From Tabrizicola aquatica (GTDB lineage Bacteria > Pseudomonadota > Alphaproteobacteria > Rhodobacterales > Rhodobacteraceae): a stretch of DNA of 64,000 nt. The DNA lies in assembly GCF_002900975.1 (NCBI RefSeq), contig NZ_PJON01000001.1, positions 744,001-808,000 on the forward strand, in the 5' to 3' direction. Position 1 is the first letter of the stretch. Each line of letters begins with the position of its first letter. Below the pieces are notes generated by a model, which saw only the letters and a list, made by a program, of their open reading frames with translations, did not search any database and had not been told where the DNA came from. Below, piece by piece: positions 18,013 to 25,872 of the stretch. Position numbers and translations under genes: made by a program.

Positions 18013-18479
18013 CGGCAGGCCACCGGGCGCAACAGGAAACTGCGGTCGTCGCCTTGGTCCCGCTCCAGCGTGGTGAAGCCGACCTCGTTTTCAAAGCCCA
18101 TGCCCCGGCTGCCGACCGACAGCAGCACCGCGCCGCCCTTGGCCGCCGTCAGGCTGAACGCGCCCGCGTCCCCCTCCATGGTGCAGTAAAGCTGGTCCTC
18201 GATATTCTCGCATTGCGCCAGCGCCTCGAAGGCGCCGCCCGGCACGCCGCGCAGCGTCAGGTTCACCCAAAGGCCCAGGTACGGCGCCATCGCCGCCTGG
18301 TCGGGGCGCACCTCCATCCGCGTCACCCGCTGCGCCGGGTGGTCGGCCAGATGCGCGTCGGTGTAGCTGCGCGCATAGCATTGCCTGTCGGTGGGGAAGA
18401 ACCGGTCGGTCGGACTTTGTGCCAAAGCCGGCAAGGCCAGGATGAAAAGCACCACCGAAGCCCTTGGCAGACTTACCAT
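18009..18479 (-). CDS. secreted protein of unknown function
   Basis: A 156-residue protein with a signal peptide (ASVVLFILALPALAQ) and no further membrane segment. Mature sequence has four cysteines (QCYARSY, LAQCENIEDQLYCTMEGD, PVACR), enough for two disulfides. It looks like a small periplasmic beta-rich domain. The start (18479) overlaps the 3' end of the TPM-domain gene by 7 bp, so the two are probably co-transcribed. Confidence 0.7.
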   Translation of the reverse strand: MVSLPRASVVLFILALPALAQSPTDRFFPTDRQCYARSYTDAHLADHPAQRVTRMEVRPDQAAMAPYLGLWVNLTLRGVPGGAFEALAQCENIEDQLYCTMEGDAGAFSLTAAKGGAVLLSVGSRGMGFENEVGFTTLERDQGDDRSFLLRPVACR

Positions 18480-19354
18480 TTCCCGCTTGCGCCCCCGCCC
18501 GAGGATCGCCCGCCACCAAAACCTCCGCTCCGCCCGCCACTACTTGAGCGGGAACTGAACCTGCTGCCGCTGCGCGAGGTGCCACGGATCGTATAGGTCC
18601 GCCGGTCGGTAAAGCCGCAGCTGGAGCAGATCATATGCTCCATCCCGGTACCGGAACTCAGCATCCCGGACGGCGAGATGACTTCATGCGTCCGCTCCAG
18701 CGTCTGCGCCCCGCATTTCGGGCATTTCCGCCGGCTGCGCGACCGCCACAGGATCAGCGCAAGAATGCCGCCGACGCCACCCCCGCCGACCAGCCAGGGG
18801 GTCACCTGCTCGCCCAGACCCACCTCTGGTGCAAAGCCGTCAGTCAGGCCGACCGGCTGGCCCGCCTGGAACGGAACGACCAACCGCTCGCGGGCCGAGG
18901 CGATTCCGGCCTCGATTCCGACCGCCAGCCGGCCCTCGCGGAACTCGGGCAGGACGGCGGTGGACAGGACGCGGGCGGCGCGGCCGTCATAGACGGCGTC
19001 ATAGCCCGATCCCAGCGCGATCCGTGCCTCGCGCGCTTCGGTGACGACCAGAAGCAGGATGCCGTCGTTGCGCTGCGCGTCCCCGATCCCCCAGGCGTTG
19101 AACAGGTCTTTGGCATAGGTCTCCAGCCGCTGCCCTGCTCCGCCGTACGCCGCCAGCGTCGGCAGGGTCACCACGACCATCTGCACCCCGGTCTCATCCC
19201 GCAGCGCCTGCAGCGCACGGGTGATCCGCCCCTCTTCGGTCGCGTCCAGCACCTCGGAAAAGTCCGAGATGGTGTCGCTGACCGGCTGCGGCAGGTCCTG
19301 CGCGGCGACGATGCCGGACAGGCCAAGCCAAAGGGCAAGGGTGCGAAGAATCAT
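18473..19354 (-). CDS. TPM-domain membrane protein with zinc ribbon
   Basis: A 293-residue envelope protein. After a signal peptide (LALWLGLSGIVAAQ) comes a TPM (TPM_phosphatase/YgcG-type) domain at about residues 25-160 with VSDFSEVLD-like and NDGILLLVV...RIALGSGYD segments. A membrane helix (GGVGGILALILW) follows, then a cytoplasmic zinc ribbon with CPKC and CSSC pairs. The tail is very Ser/Gly-rich and ends in GGGASGKW. TPM proteins occur in photosystem II repair and in unclassified bacterial envelope roles; the activity here is unknown. Its ATG overlaps the decarboxylase stop (ATGA). Confidence 0.85.
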   Translation of the reverse strand: MILRTLALWLGLSGIVAAQDLPQPVSDTISDFSEVLDATEEGRITRALQALRDETGVQMVVVTLPTLAAYGGAGQRLETYAKDLFNAWGIGDAQRNDGILLLVVTEAREARIALGSGYDAVYDGRAARVLSTAVLPEFREGRLAVGIEAGIASARERLVVPFQAGQPVGLTDGFAPEVGLGEQVTPWLVGGGGVGGILALILWRSRSRRKCPKCGAQTLERTHEVISPSGMLSSGTGMEHMICSSCGFTDRRTYTIRGTSRSGSRFSSRSSSGGRSGGFGGGRSSGGGASGKW

Positions 19355-20736
19355 TTTGCAAGCAACTCGTTTACGACTTTGGCGATCAGCATGACATCTT
19401 CGCGCGTGCAGTCAAACGATCCGACCTGCACCCGAATCGCAAAGCGCCAGTCAACCCGGGTCTGGGTCAGGTAGATCCGACCGTCATCGTTGATCCGGGC
19501 CAAAAGCGCCTCGGTCGCGGCCTCATCAGTCAGAGCAAAGCTGAACAGCGACAGCCGCGGCTGGGTCACGATCTCGACCCCCGGCAGCGCGGCCAGTTGG
19601 TCGCGCGCCTCCTCCGCCCAGGCGACATGGTTGCGAATGCGGGTGCGCAGCCCCTCCAGCCCATAGGCGCGCAGCACGAACCACAGCTTCAACGCCCGGA
19701 AGCGGCGGCCCAGGGGCACGGTCCATTCGTTGAAATTGACGATCTCCTCGCGCCCCGCCGTCTCCAGATAGGTCGGCCGCAGCCCCAGCGTGCGCACCTG
19801 CGCGCCCGGATCGCGGATGAACTGGACCGAGCAGTCGAACTGCGCGCCCAGCCACTTGTGCGGGTTAAGCACCACCGAATCCGCGCCCTCGACGCCCGCC
19901 CACAGCGCCCGGAACTCCGGGCAGATCATCGCCGAACCTGACCAGGCCGCATCGACATGGCTGGGCACGCCCTCTTCGCGACAAACCGCCAGGCAGTCGG
20001 CGATCCGGTCAAAGGCCCCCACGCTGGTCCCCCCGGCGCACAGGATCACCCCCGCCGGCACCATCCCCGCCGCCCGATCCGCCCGGATCGCCGCCCGCAA
20101 GGCCGCGCCCGTCATCCCCCGGCTTTCATCCACCGCCACCTTCACCAGGTTCCGCTGCCCGATCCCCGCCACCCGGATCGCCTTGTCGACCGACGAATGC
20201 GTCTCGGCACTCGCATAGAACCGCAGCACCGGCCCGCCGGCCAACCCCTCCTCCAGCCCGCGCCACCCAAGCGCCCGCTCGCGCATCGTCAGCACCGCCG
20301 ACAGCGTCGCCACCGTCGCCGTGTCGTGGATCGTGCCGACGAACCCCTCGGGCAGGCCCACCGCCTGCCGCAGCCAGTCGACCATCACCTGCTCGATCTC
20401 GGTCGCTGCCGGAGAGGTCTGCCAGATCAAGGCGTTGGAGGCCATCGCGTTGACCAGCTGTTCCGCCAGCATCGAGGCCGGTGCGGCATTGGCCGGGAAA
20501 TAGGCAAAGAAGCGCGGATGCTGCCAATGCGTCATGCCCCCCGGCACGATCCGCTCGAAATCGGCCCAGATCGCCTCCATCGGCTCTGGCCCCTCGGGCG
20601 GCGCGCCTGGCACCTGCCGCGCCACCGCGCCAGGCACCAGGGGCGCCCGCACCGGACGGTCGCGCAGGGTCGCGTGATAATCCGCCGCCCAATCCGCCGC
20701 CCGCTTCGACCAGTGCCGCAGGTCCTCGTGATCCAT
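19351..20736 (-). CDS. pyridoxal-phosphate-dependent (aromatic) amino acid decarboxylase
   Basis: A 461-residue group II decarboxylase, resembling aromatic-L-amino-acid/tryptophan decarboxylases. Features: WQHPRFFAYFPAN near 71-83, the region SAETHSSVDKA with the PLP-stacking His180, HVDAAWSG with Asp262, and the Schiff-base lysine in NPHKWLG (Lys294). Start is ATG 20736 with GGGAGG 5 nt upstream. The product would be an aromatic amine such as tryptamine, tyramine or phenethylamine; the exact substrate cannot be read. It is followed, overlapping, by the TPM and secreted-protein genes, but no functional link is evident. Confidence 0.88.
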   Translation of the reverse strand: MDHEDLRHWSKRAADWAADYHATLRDRPVRAPLVPGAVARQVPGAPPEGPEPMEAIWADFERIVPGGMTHWQHPRFFAYFPANAAPASMLAEQLVNAMASNALIWQTSPAATEIEQVMVDWLRQAVGLPEGFVGTIHDTATVATLSAVLTMRERALGWRGLEEGLAGGPVLRFYASAETHSSVDKAIRVAGIGQRNLVKVAVDESRGMTGAALRAAIRADRAAGMVPAGVILCAGGTSVGAFDRIADCLAVCREEGVPSHVDAAWSGSAMICPEFRALWAGVEGADSVVLNPHKWLGAQFDCSVQFIRDPGAQVRTLGLRPTYLETAGREEIVNFNEWTVPLGRRFRALKLWFVLRAYGLEGLRTRIRNHVAWAEEARDQLAALPGVEIVTQPRLSLFSFALTDEAATEALLARINDDGRIYLTQTRVDWRFAIRVQVGSFDCTREDVMLIAKVVNELLAK

Positions 20737-20894
20737 CCTCGCCTCCCTTGTGCGCGCCGCAACAAGGCATGATCGCGGCAAAACGGCAAGCCGCCTGCCC
20801 GATCCCGACACGGCAAGTCCTTGTTGCGGCCATGGTGACCCCGTAAGGATTGGCCGATATGATCCGACCAAATTCGCTGCAAAGGTTGCCCAGT

Positions 20895-21512
20895 ATGTCC
20901 CTGACCCGCCGCTTCGCCCTTCTTGGTGCCGCAACGCTGCTGCTCTCCGCCTGCGTCGGCGGCGGCAGCTTCAAGACCGAATACGTTCCGCTCTCGGCCG
21001 AGGTTTCGCGCAACTGGCGCCTGGCCGATGTCCGCGTCACGGTGCCCAGCTCGCTCACCGTCAGCGAGGCGAAAAGCCTTCTGCCCAACGCCGACATCGT
21101 CTGGCGCGAGGACCCGCTCGGCGACCGCTACGCCCAGGTCGCCAAGATCATGGACGATGCGGTCACCCGTGGCGCCCAGGGCCTGCGCGGCGCCCGCCCG
21201 GTCTACATCGACGTGACCGTGACCCGCTTCCACGCCCTCACCTTCGAGGCCGAGCAGCGCGGCCAGTCCTGGGGCGTGCACAACATCAAGTTCACGGCAA
21301 AGGTCGTGGACGCCGCGACGGGCGAGGTGTTGCTTCCCGCCACCGCCATCCGGGCCGAGCTTCCGGCGCTGTCGGGCCAGCAGATGAAGGACGCCCGGCG
21401 CAAGGGCATCACGCAAAAGTCGATGATCTCCGCCCATGTCGCCAAGACCGTGGCGGGCTGGCTGGGGATCGGCCCCGACAACCGGGGCGAATTCAGCCGC
21501 CAGGGGAACTGA
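20895..21512 (+). CDS. lipoprotein of a Rhodobacterales family (DUF6778-like)
   Basis: A 205-residue lipoprotein. The signal peptide RRFALLGAATLLLSAC ends in a lipobox (LLSAC, Cys at about 19). The mature domain has YVPLSAEVSRNWRLADVRVTVP, a central VYIDVTVTRFHALTFEAE strand pattern, and a C-terminal AKTVAGWLGIGPDNRGEF. I recognise it as a family common in Rhodobacterales without known function, probably anchored to the outer membrane. Start is ATG 20895 because only this start places the signal sequence at the N-terminus. A long hairpin (21536-21573) follows its stop. Confidence 0.75.
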   Translation: MSLTRRFALLGAATLLLSACVGGGSFKTEYVPLSAEVSRNWRLADVRVTVPSSLTVSEAKSLLPNADIVWREDPLGDRYAQVAKIMDDAVTRGAQGLRGARPVYIDVTVTRFHALTFEAEQRGQSWGVHNIKFTAKVVDAATGEVLLPATAIRAELPALSGQQMKDARRKGITQKSMISAHVAKTVAGWLGIGPDNRGEFSRQGN

Positions 21513-21535
21513 CCCGCCCCGTCTCGCAACGCAGA

Positions 21536-21573
21536 CCGGGCCCGGAATTTTCGCAGAAAATTCGTGGGCCCGG
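21536..21573. repeat. GC/AT two-tier hairpin, family C
   Basis: Outer stem CCGGGCCC / GGGCCCGG, inner stem GAATTTTC / GAAAATTC, loop GCA. No T-run follows. It sits 23 bp after the lipoprotein stop and could act as an RNA 3'-end or pause structure. A second intergenic copy at 43530-43567 has the same layout with different stem bases. Confidence 0.65.
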
Positions 21574-21624
21574 CCCCGCCTGCGGCGCTTGCGTGATGAC
21601 CGTCTGCCATGCTAGGCCACGGCC

Positions 21625-21669
21625 ATGACGACGTTGCGCAACATCCACATCTGCTGCATTACCCGCTGA
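21625..21669 (+). CDS. candidate 14-aa leader peptide with tandem cysteines upstream of cysS
   Basis: ATG 21625 opens a frame encoding [14 protein letters not shown] and a TGA stop, 80 bp before cysS. Two consecutive TGC codons in a leader immediately before cysteinyl-tRNA synthetase are what a charging-sensitive attenuator would need. A TAGG ribosome-like site is 9 nt upstream. After the stop, GGCGCGGG and CCCGCGCC could pair, but there is no U-run terminator. So translational rather than transcriptional attenuation would be implied, or chance. Confidence 0.4.
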   Translation: MTTLRNIHICCITR

Positions 21670-21749
21670 CCTTCGGGCGCGGGCGCTTCGTCATTCCCAT
21701 GGATGAGAACCCCCCGCGCCGCAGGGCCGCGCGTTCAGGGACGACTGCC

Positions 21750-23246
21750 ATGGTGACGATCCGCCTGACCAACTCGAAGACCCGGACGAAGGAGGACTTC
21801 GTTCCGATCGATCCGGCCAATGTGCGGATGTATGTCTGCGGCCCCACCGTCTATGACCGTGCCCATCTCGGCAATGCCCGCCCCGTGGTGGTGTTCGACA
21901 CGCTCTACCGCTTGCTGCGCCATGTCTACGGCGCCGATCACGTCACCTATGTCCGCAATTTCACCGACGTTGACGACAAGATCAACGCCGAGGCCCTGCG
22001 CCGCCAGAAGGCCGGCTCTCCCGGCACGCTGGAAGACCTGATCCACGAGCGGACCGAGGAAACCATCGCCTGGTACCATGCCGACATGGACGCGCTTGGC
22101 ACCCTGCGCCCCGACCACGAGCCGCGAGCCACCGAATACATCGGCCAGATGATCGCTATGATCCAAGGCCTTATCGCGGGCGGCCATGCCTACCCGGTCG
22201 AAGGCCACGTCCTCTTCCGCGTCCGCAGCTACCAGGACTATGGCAAACTCTCTGGGCGCAGCATCGACGACATGATCGCCGGCGCCCGGGTCGAGGTCGC
22301 ACCCTTCAAGGAAGACCCGATGGATTTCGTCCTCTGGAAGCCGTCCAGCGGCGAAGAGCCCGGCTGGGACAGCCCCTGGGGCAAGGGTCGCCCCGGCTGG
22401 CACATCGAATGCAGTGCCATGGCCCACGAACTTCTCGGCGACAGCTTCGACATCCACGGTGGCGGGCTGGACCTGCAATTCCCGCACCACGAAAACGAAA
22501 TCGCCCAATCCGCCTGCGCCCACCCGCATGGCGACTTCGCCCACTACTGGCTGCACAACGAGATGCTGCAGGTCGAGGGCAAGAAAATGTCCAAGTCGCT
22601 GGGCAACTTCTTCACAGTGCGGGATCTTCTGGATCAAGGCATCCCCGGCGAGGTGATCCGCTTCGTCCTTCTGATGACGCATTACCGCAGCCCGATGGAC
22701 TGGACGGCGGAGAAGGCCCGGCAGGCCGAGGCGACGTTGCGGAAGATTGCGGAGTTTCTTGAAAGTGACCCACTCACCAAGCCCTGGATTGATCTTCGAT
22801 ATGCAAGGCCTCCGGAGGAATTTGTCGAAGCCCTTTCGAATGACCTCAATACTTCCTTGGCTCTGACGCTCTTGGGCGGCTACCTCAAAAAGCGAGAGGA
22901 AAGCCATTTGGTTGGCGCGCTTCGGCTTCTTGGCTTTGATACTGAGCGCTTGGTTGAAAAGTTCTCTCCGTTTTCAGTCCGATCGTTCATTGCTGAGTCT
23001 GGTTCGGGAAGGACGATCAGTGCGCATGGTGATGCGGCGTGGAATAACGCGCAACGTGTAGACGAATTGCGGGGAAAACTAGAGACACTCCGCACCGCCG
23101 CGATGGCCACCAAAGACTTCTCCGCTGTCGATGCCATGAAATCCGTCCTGGTCGCCGCCGGCGTCGAAGTCCGCATGTCAAAATCGGGCGTCGAACTTGT
23201 CCCCGGCCCCGACTTCGACCCGGCCAAGCTGGAGGCAATCCAGTGA
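21750..23246 (+). CDS. cysS: cysteinyl-tRNA synthetase
   Basis: A 498-residue class I aminoacyl-tRNA synthetase charging tRNA-Cys. The zinc/HIGH region is [18 protein letters not shown], the second zinc ligands are GWHIECSAM and HGGGLDL..HHENE, and the KMSKS loop is [11 protein letters not shown]. Start ATG 21750 ([11 protein letters not shown]) matches the family; earlier in-frame ATGs give an atypical extension. Codon use changes sharply over about 22750-23095 (anticodon-binding part): many AT-ending codons, CTA, CGA, AAT and GGA, unlike the flanks. That is a possible recombination patch. The frame stays open and the C-terminus [14 protein letters not shown] is normal. Confidence 0.95.
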   Translation: MVTIRLTNSKTRTKEDFVPIDPANVRMYVCGPTVYDRAHLGNARPVVVFDTLYRLLRHVYGADHVTYVRNFTDVDDKINAEALRRQKAGSPGTLEDLIHERTEETIAWYHADMDALGTLRPDHEPRATEYIGQMIAMIQGLIAGGHAYPVEGHVLFRVRSYQDYGKLSGRSIDDMIAGARVEVAPFKEDPMDFVLWKPSSGEEPGWDSPWGKGRPGWHIECSAMAHELLGDSFDIHGGGLDLQFPHHENEIAQSACAHPHGDFAHYWLHNEMLQVEGKKMSKSLGNFFTVRDLLDQGIPGEVIRFVLLMTHYRSPMDWTAEKARQAEATLRKIAEFLESDPLTKPWIDLRYARPPEEFVEALSNDLNTSLALTLLGGYLKKREESHLVGALRLLGFDTERLVEKFSPFSVRSFIAESGSGRTISAHGDAAWNNAQRVDELRGKLETLRTAAMATKDFSAVDAMKSVLVAAGVEVRMSKSGVELVPGPDFDPAKLEAIQ

Positions 23247-23258
23247 CCGACAGAACAC

Positions 23259-23322
23259 CCACCCCGGACCTGATCCGTGGCCTCCCGCAGCCCCACGAGA
23301 CTCCGGATCAGGTCCGGGGTGG
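23259..23322. repeat. REP-like perfect inverted repeat
   Basis: CCACCCCGGACCTGATCCG (23259-23277) is perfectly complementary to CGGATCAGGTCCGGGGTGG (23304-23322) with a 26-base loop. It lies between cysS and cimA. A 19-bp perfect stem without a T-run resembles REP/extragenic palindromes rather than an intrinsic terminator, though it may protect or end the cysS message. Confidence 0.75.
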
Positions 23323-23336
23323 GGTCATCTCAAACC

Positions 23337-23408
23337 TTAACGCCACCCTAACAGAAATCCGTAATCCCTTGCAACTGCAAGACAATCAGATTCTGTCCAC
23401 CGTGGACA
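23337..23408 (+). repeat. three-part palindromic element, copy b
   Basis: TTAA-N7-CTAAC (23337-23352), a 41-bp spacer with central inverted repeat CTTGCAACTGCAAG (23368-23381), then TGTCCACCGTGGACA (23394-23408). The palindrome stops 4 bp before the cimA ATG and occupies the position of the ribosome site. The first part resembles a CtrA box (TTAA-N7-TTAAC). Confidence 0.75.
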
Positions 23409-23412
23409 CACC

Positions 23413-25035
23413 ATGACCCGCGACCGCCTTTTCCTCTTCGACACCACCCTTCGGGACGGCCAGCAGACCCAGGGCGTCCAGTTTTCCACCGCCGAGAAGG
23501 TCCAGATCGCCGCCGCCCTCGACGCCCTTGGGGTCGATTATATCGAGGGCGGCTGGCCCGGCGCGAACCCGACCGACAGCGAGTTCTTCGCCGCCCCCCC
23601 GGCGACAAAAGCGACCCTCACCGCCTTCGGCATGACCCGCCGCGTCGGTCGGTCGGCCGAGAACGACGACGTGCTGGCGGCGGTCCTGAACGCCGGCACC
23701 CCCGCCGTCTGCCTGGTCGGCAAGACCCACGAATTCCACGTCACCACCGCCCTCGGCGTGACCTTGGAGGAGAACCGCGAGGCCATCGCCACCTCGATCC
23801 GTCACCTCGTCTCGAAGGGCCGCGAAGCCCTTCTGGACGCGGAACACTTCTTCGACGGCTACCTCGCCAACCCCGGTTACGCCCTCTCCTGCCTGCAAGC
23901 CGCCCTCGACGCCGGCGCGCGCTGGGTGGTCCTGTGCGACACCAACGGCGGCACGCTGCCTTCTGACGTGGGCCGCATCACCGCCGAGGTCATCGCCGCC
24001 GGCATCCCTGGCGACCGGCTGGGCATCCACTGCCACGACGACACCGGCAACGCGGTCGCCAACTCTCTCGCCGCCGTCAATGCCGGCGCGCGGCAGATCC
24101 AGGGCACACTCAACGGCCTTGGCGAACGCTGCGGGAATGCGAACCTGACCACGTTGATCCCCACCCTGCTCCTCAAGGAACCCTACGCCAGCCAGTTCGA
24201 GACCGGCGTCACCCGGCAAGCACTGGCGGGGCTGCTCAAGACCAGCCGGATGCTGGACGACATCCTGAACCGTGTCCCCCTGCGCTCGGCCCCCTACATC
24301 GGCGCCTCGGCCTTCGCTCACAAGGCCGGCCTTCATGCCAGCGCCATCCTGAAGGACCCGACGACCTACGAACACATCGACCCCGCCCTTGTCGGCAACG
24401 AGCGCGTGATCCCGATGTCGAACCAGGCCGGCCAGTCGAACCTGCGCGCGCGGCTGGAGGCGGCGGGGATTGGCATCGATCCGAAGGACCCGCGCCTGGG
24501 CCGGATCATCGAGGTGGTGAAAGAGCGCGAGGACCAGGGCTATGCCTACGACGGCGCGCAAGCCAGTTTCGAGCTGGTCGCCCGGCGCGAGCTGGACCTG
24601 TGCCCGGAGTTCTTTGAGGTGAAGCGCTACCGTGTCACGGTGGAACGGCGGAAGAACAAGTACGACCGGATGATCAGCCTGTCCGAGGCCGTGGTGGTGG
24701 TGAAGATCGGCGAGCGCAAGATGATGTCGGTGTCCGACAGCATGGACGAGACCGGGAGTGACCGGGGGCCGGTCAATGCCCTCGCCAAGGCGCTGGCCAA
24801 GGACCTGGGGCCCTATCAGGCCTGCATCGACGACATGAAACTGGTCGACTTCAAGGTCCGCATCACCAATGGCGGGACCGAGGCCGTGACCCGCGTCATC
24901 ATCGACAGTGAGGATGGCCAGGGCCGCCGCTGGTCCACGGTTGGGGTCAGCGCGAACATCGTCGATGCCTCGTTCGAGGCGCTGCTTGATGCGATCCAGT
25001 GGAAACTGATCCGCGATTTCGGGGCGCCCAGGTGA
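23413..25035 (+). CDS. cimA: (R)-citramalate synthase
   Basis: A 540-residue member of the isopropylmalate/citramalate synthase family, condensing pyruvate and acetyl-CoA to citramalate for threonine-independent isoleucine synthesis. The N-terminal barrel has FDTTLRDGQQTQG and the metal-binding HCHDDTGNAVANS (His-x-His); GNANL and AHKAGLHASA follow. The C-terminal allosteric domain is at about 400-540. Length and the DTTLRDGQQTQGV start favour the CimA-type group over LeuA. There is no clear Shine-Dalgarno: the palindrome of the three-part element lies directly before ATG 23413. The next gene overlaps its stop by 4 bp (GTGA). Confidence 0.9.
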   Translation: MTRDRLFLFDTTLRDGQQTQGVQFSTAEKVQIAAALDALGVDYIEGGWPGANPTDSEFFAAPPATKATLTAFGMTRRVGRSAENDDVLAAVLNAGTPAVCLVGKTHEFHVTTALGVTLEENREAIATSIRHLVSKGREALLDAEHFFDGYLANPGYALSCLQAALDAGARWVVLCDTNGGTLPSDVGRITAEVIAAGIPGDRLGIHCHDDTGNAVANSLAAVNAGARQIQGTLNGLGERCGNANLTTLIPTLLLKEPYASQFETGVTRQALAGLLKTSRMLDDILNRVPLRSAPYIGASAFAHKAGLHASAILKDPTTYEHIDPALVGNERVIPMSNQAGQSNLRARLEAAGIGIDPKDPRLGRIIEVVKEREDQGYAYDGAQASFELVARRELDLCPEFFEVKRYRVTVERRKNKYDRMISLSEAVVVVKIGERKMMSVSDSMDETGSDRGPVNALAKALAKDLGPYQACIDDMKLVDFKVRITNGGTEAVTRVIIDSEDGQGRRWSTVGVSANIVDASFEALLDAIQWKLIRDFGAPR

Positions 25036-25784
25036 GTGTGGACGCCTGCGCCGAACTGGTCCGGCGGGGCGACCCGGACCGCTTTCTGGCCGTCATGGCC
25101 GCACCTGCGGCAGTCCGCGCGCGGCTCTTCCCGCTTTACGCCGTCAACCTGGAGGTTGCCCGCGCGCCCTGGGTCACGCAGGAGCCGTTGATTGCCGAGA
25201 TGCGGCTGCAATGGTGGCGCGACGTGGTGGAAAATGCCGCCTCGGGCGCGGCGAGGGCCCATGAGGTGGCAGGGCCGTTGCACGACCTGATCCGCGAAGC
25301 CGGCTTGCCGGTCGAGGTTCTGGACCGCCTGATCGCCGCCCGCCGCTGGGACATCCACCGCGAACCGCACGACGGACCAGAGGCGCTGTCGGACTATCTG
25401 GAGGACACGGGCGCCGGGCTGATGTGGCTGGCCGCGCGCGCCCTGGGCGCGCCTGATGCTGCGGAAGCGCCAGTGCGGGACTATGGCTGGGCGACGGCGG
25501 CAGCAGGGTATCTGCGCGCGGTTCCCGTGCTGGCCGAGCGCGGGCGACAGCCTTTGCCGCAGGGGTTCGCGCCACAGGATCTGGCGCAGCGCGGCCTGCA
25601 GCGGTTGGCCGAGGCGCGGGGATCACGGGGGAAGGTGCCACGCAAGGTCGCCCCGGCGCTGCTGGCGGGCTGGCAGACGGAAGGGCTTTTGCGGCAGGTG
25701 CTTGCCGGTGCTGCTTCGCCTGCCCTGCCGGAAGCGCAAAAGCGGTGGCGGCTTCTCTGGCAGGCGTTCACCGGGCGCTGGTAG
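25032..25784 (+). CDS. squalene/phytoene synthase-like protein
   Basis: A 250-residue protein of the trans-isoprenyl diphosphate synthase (head-to-head) superfamily. It shows FPLYAVNLEVARAPW and RLQWWRDVVENA, the latter in the place of the first Asp-rich region. Classic DxxxD substrate motifs are weak, as in the NDUFAF6/SdhAF-like subgroup. So it may be a non-catalytic relative rather than a carotenoid enzyme. Start is GTG 25032, overlapping the cimA stop; an upstream ATG (24999) lies inside cimA. The convergent gap to the MFS gene is filled by a repeat. Confidence 0.75.
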   Translation: MSVDACAELVRRGDPDRFLAVMAAPAAVRARLFPLYAVNLEVARAPWVTQEPLIAEMRLQWWRDVVENAASGAARAHEVAGPLHDLIREAGLPVEVLDRLIAARRWDIHREPHDGPEALSDYLEDTGAGLMWLAARALGAPDAAEAPVRDYGWATAAAGYLRAVPVLAERGRQPLPQGFAPQDLAQRGLQRLAEARGSRGKVPRKVAPALLAGWQTEGLLRQVLAGAASPALPEAQKRWRLLWQAFTGRW

Positions 25785-25789
25785 GAGCG

Positions 25790-25867
25790 GGCTCCTCGTG
25801 CGACTTCGTCTTCTCGTCGCGGGGGTGGAACCGCCCGCGACGAGCGCATGAAATGCGACGAAGAGCC
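25790..25867. repeat. dispersed stem-loop repeat, family B, copy 1
   Basis: GGCTCCTCGTGCGACTTCGT at the left and GACGAAGAGCC at the right bracket an 11-bp inner stem (CTCGTCGCGGG / CCCGCGACGAG) and a small hairpin CGCAT-GAA-ATGCG. Related elements are at 47797-47865 and 58985-59048. It fills the 88-bp convergent gap. Confidence 0.75.
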
Positions 25868-25872
25868 GCCCG

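Noticed and set aside
23394-23408. TGTCCACCGTGGACA compared with the ParB site parS (TGTTCCACGTGGAACA type)
   Set aside because: Length (15 vs 16 bp) and core bases differ, no parAB genes or origin are near, and copies are 15-18 kb apart beside ordinary genes. Kept only as an unassigned palindrome.
25032-25784. Carotenoid phytoene synthase (crtB)
   Set aside because: The Asp-rich substrate motifs are weak, the protein is short, and no other carotenoid gene is near.
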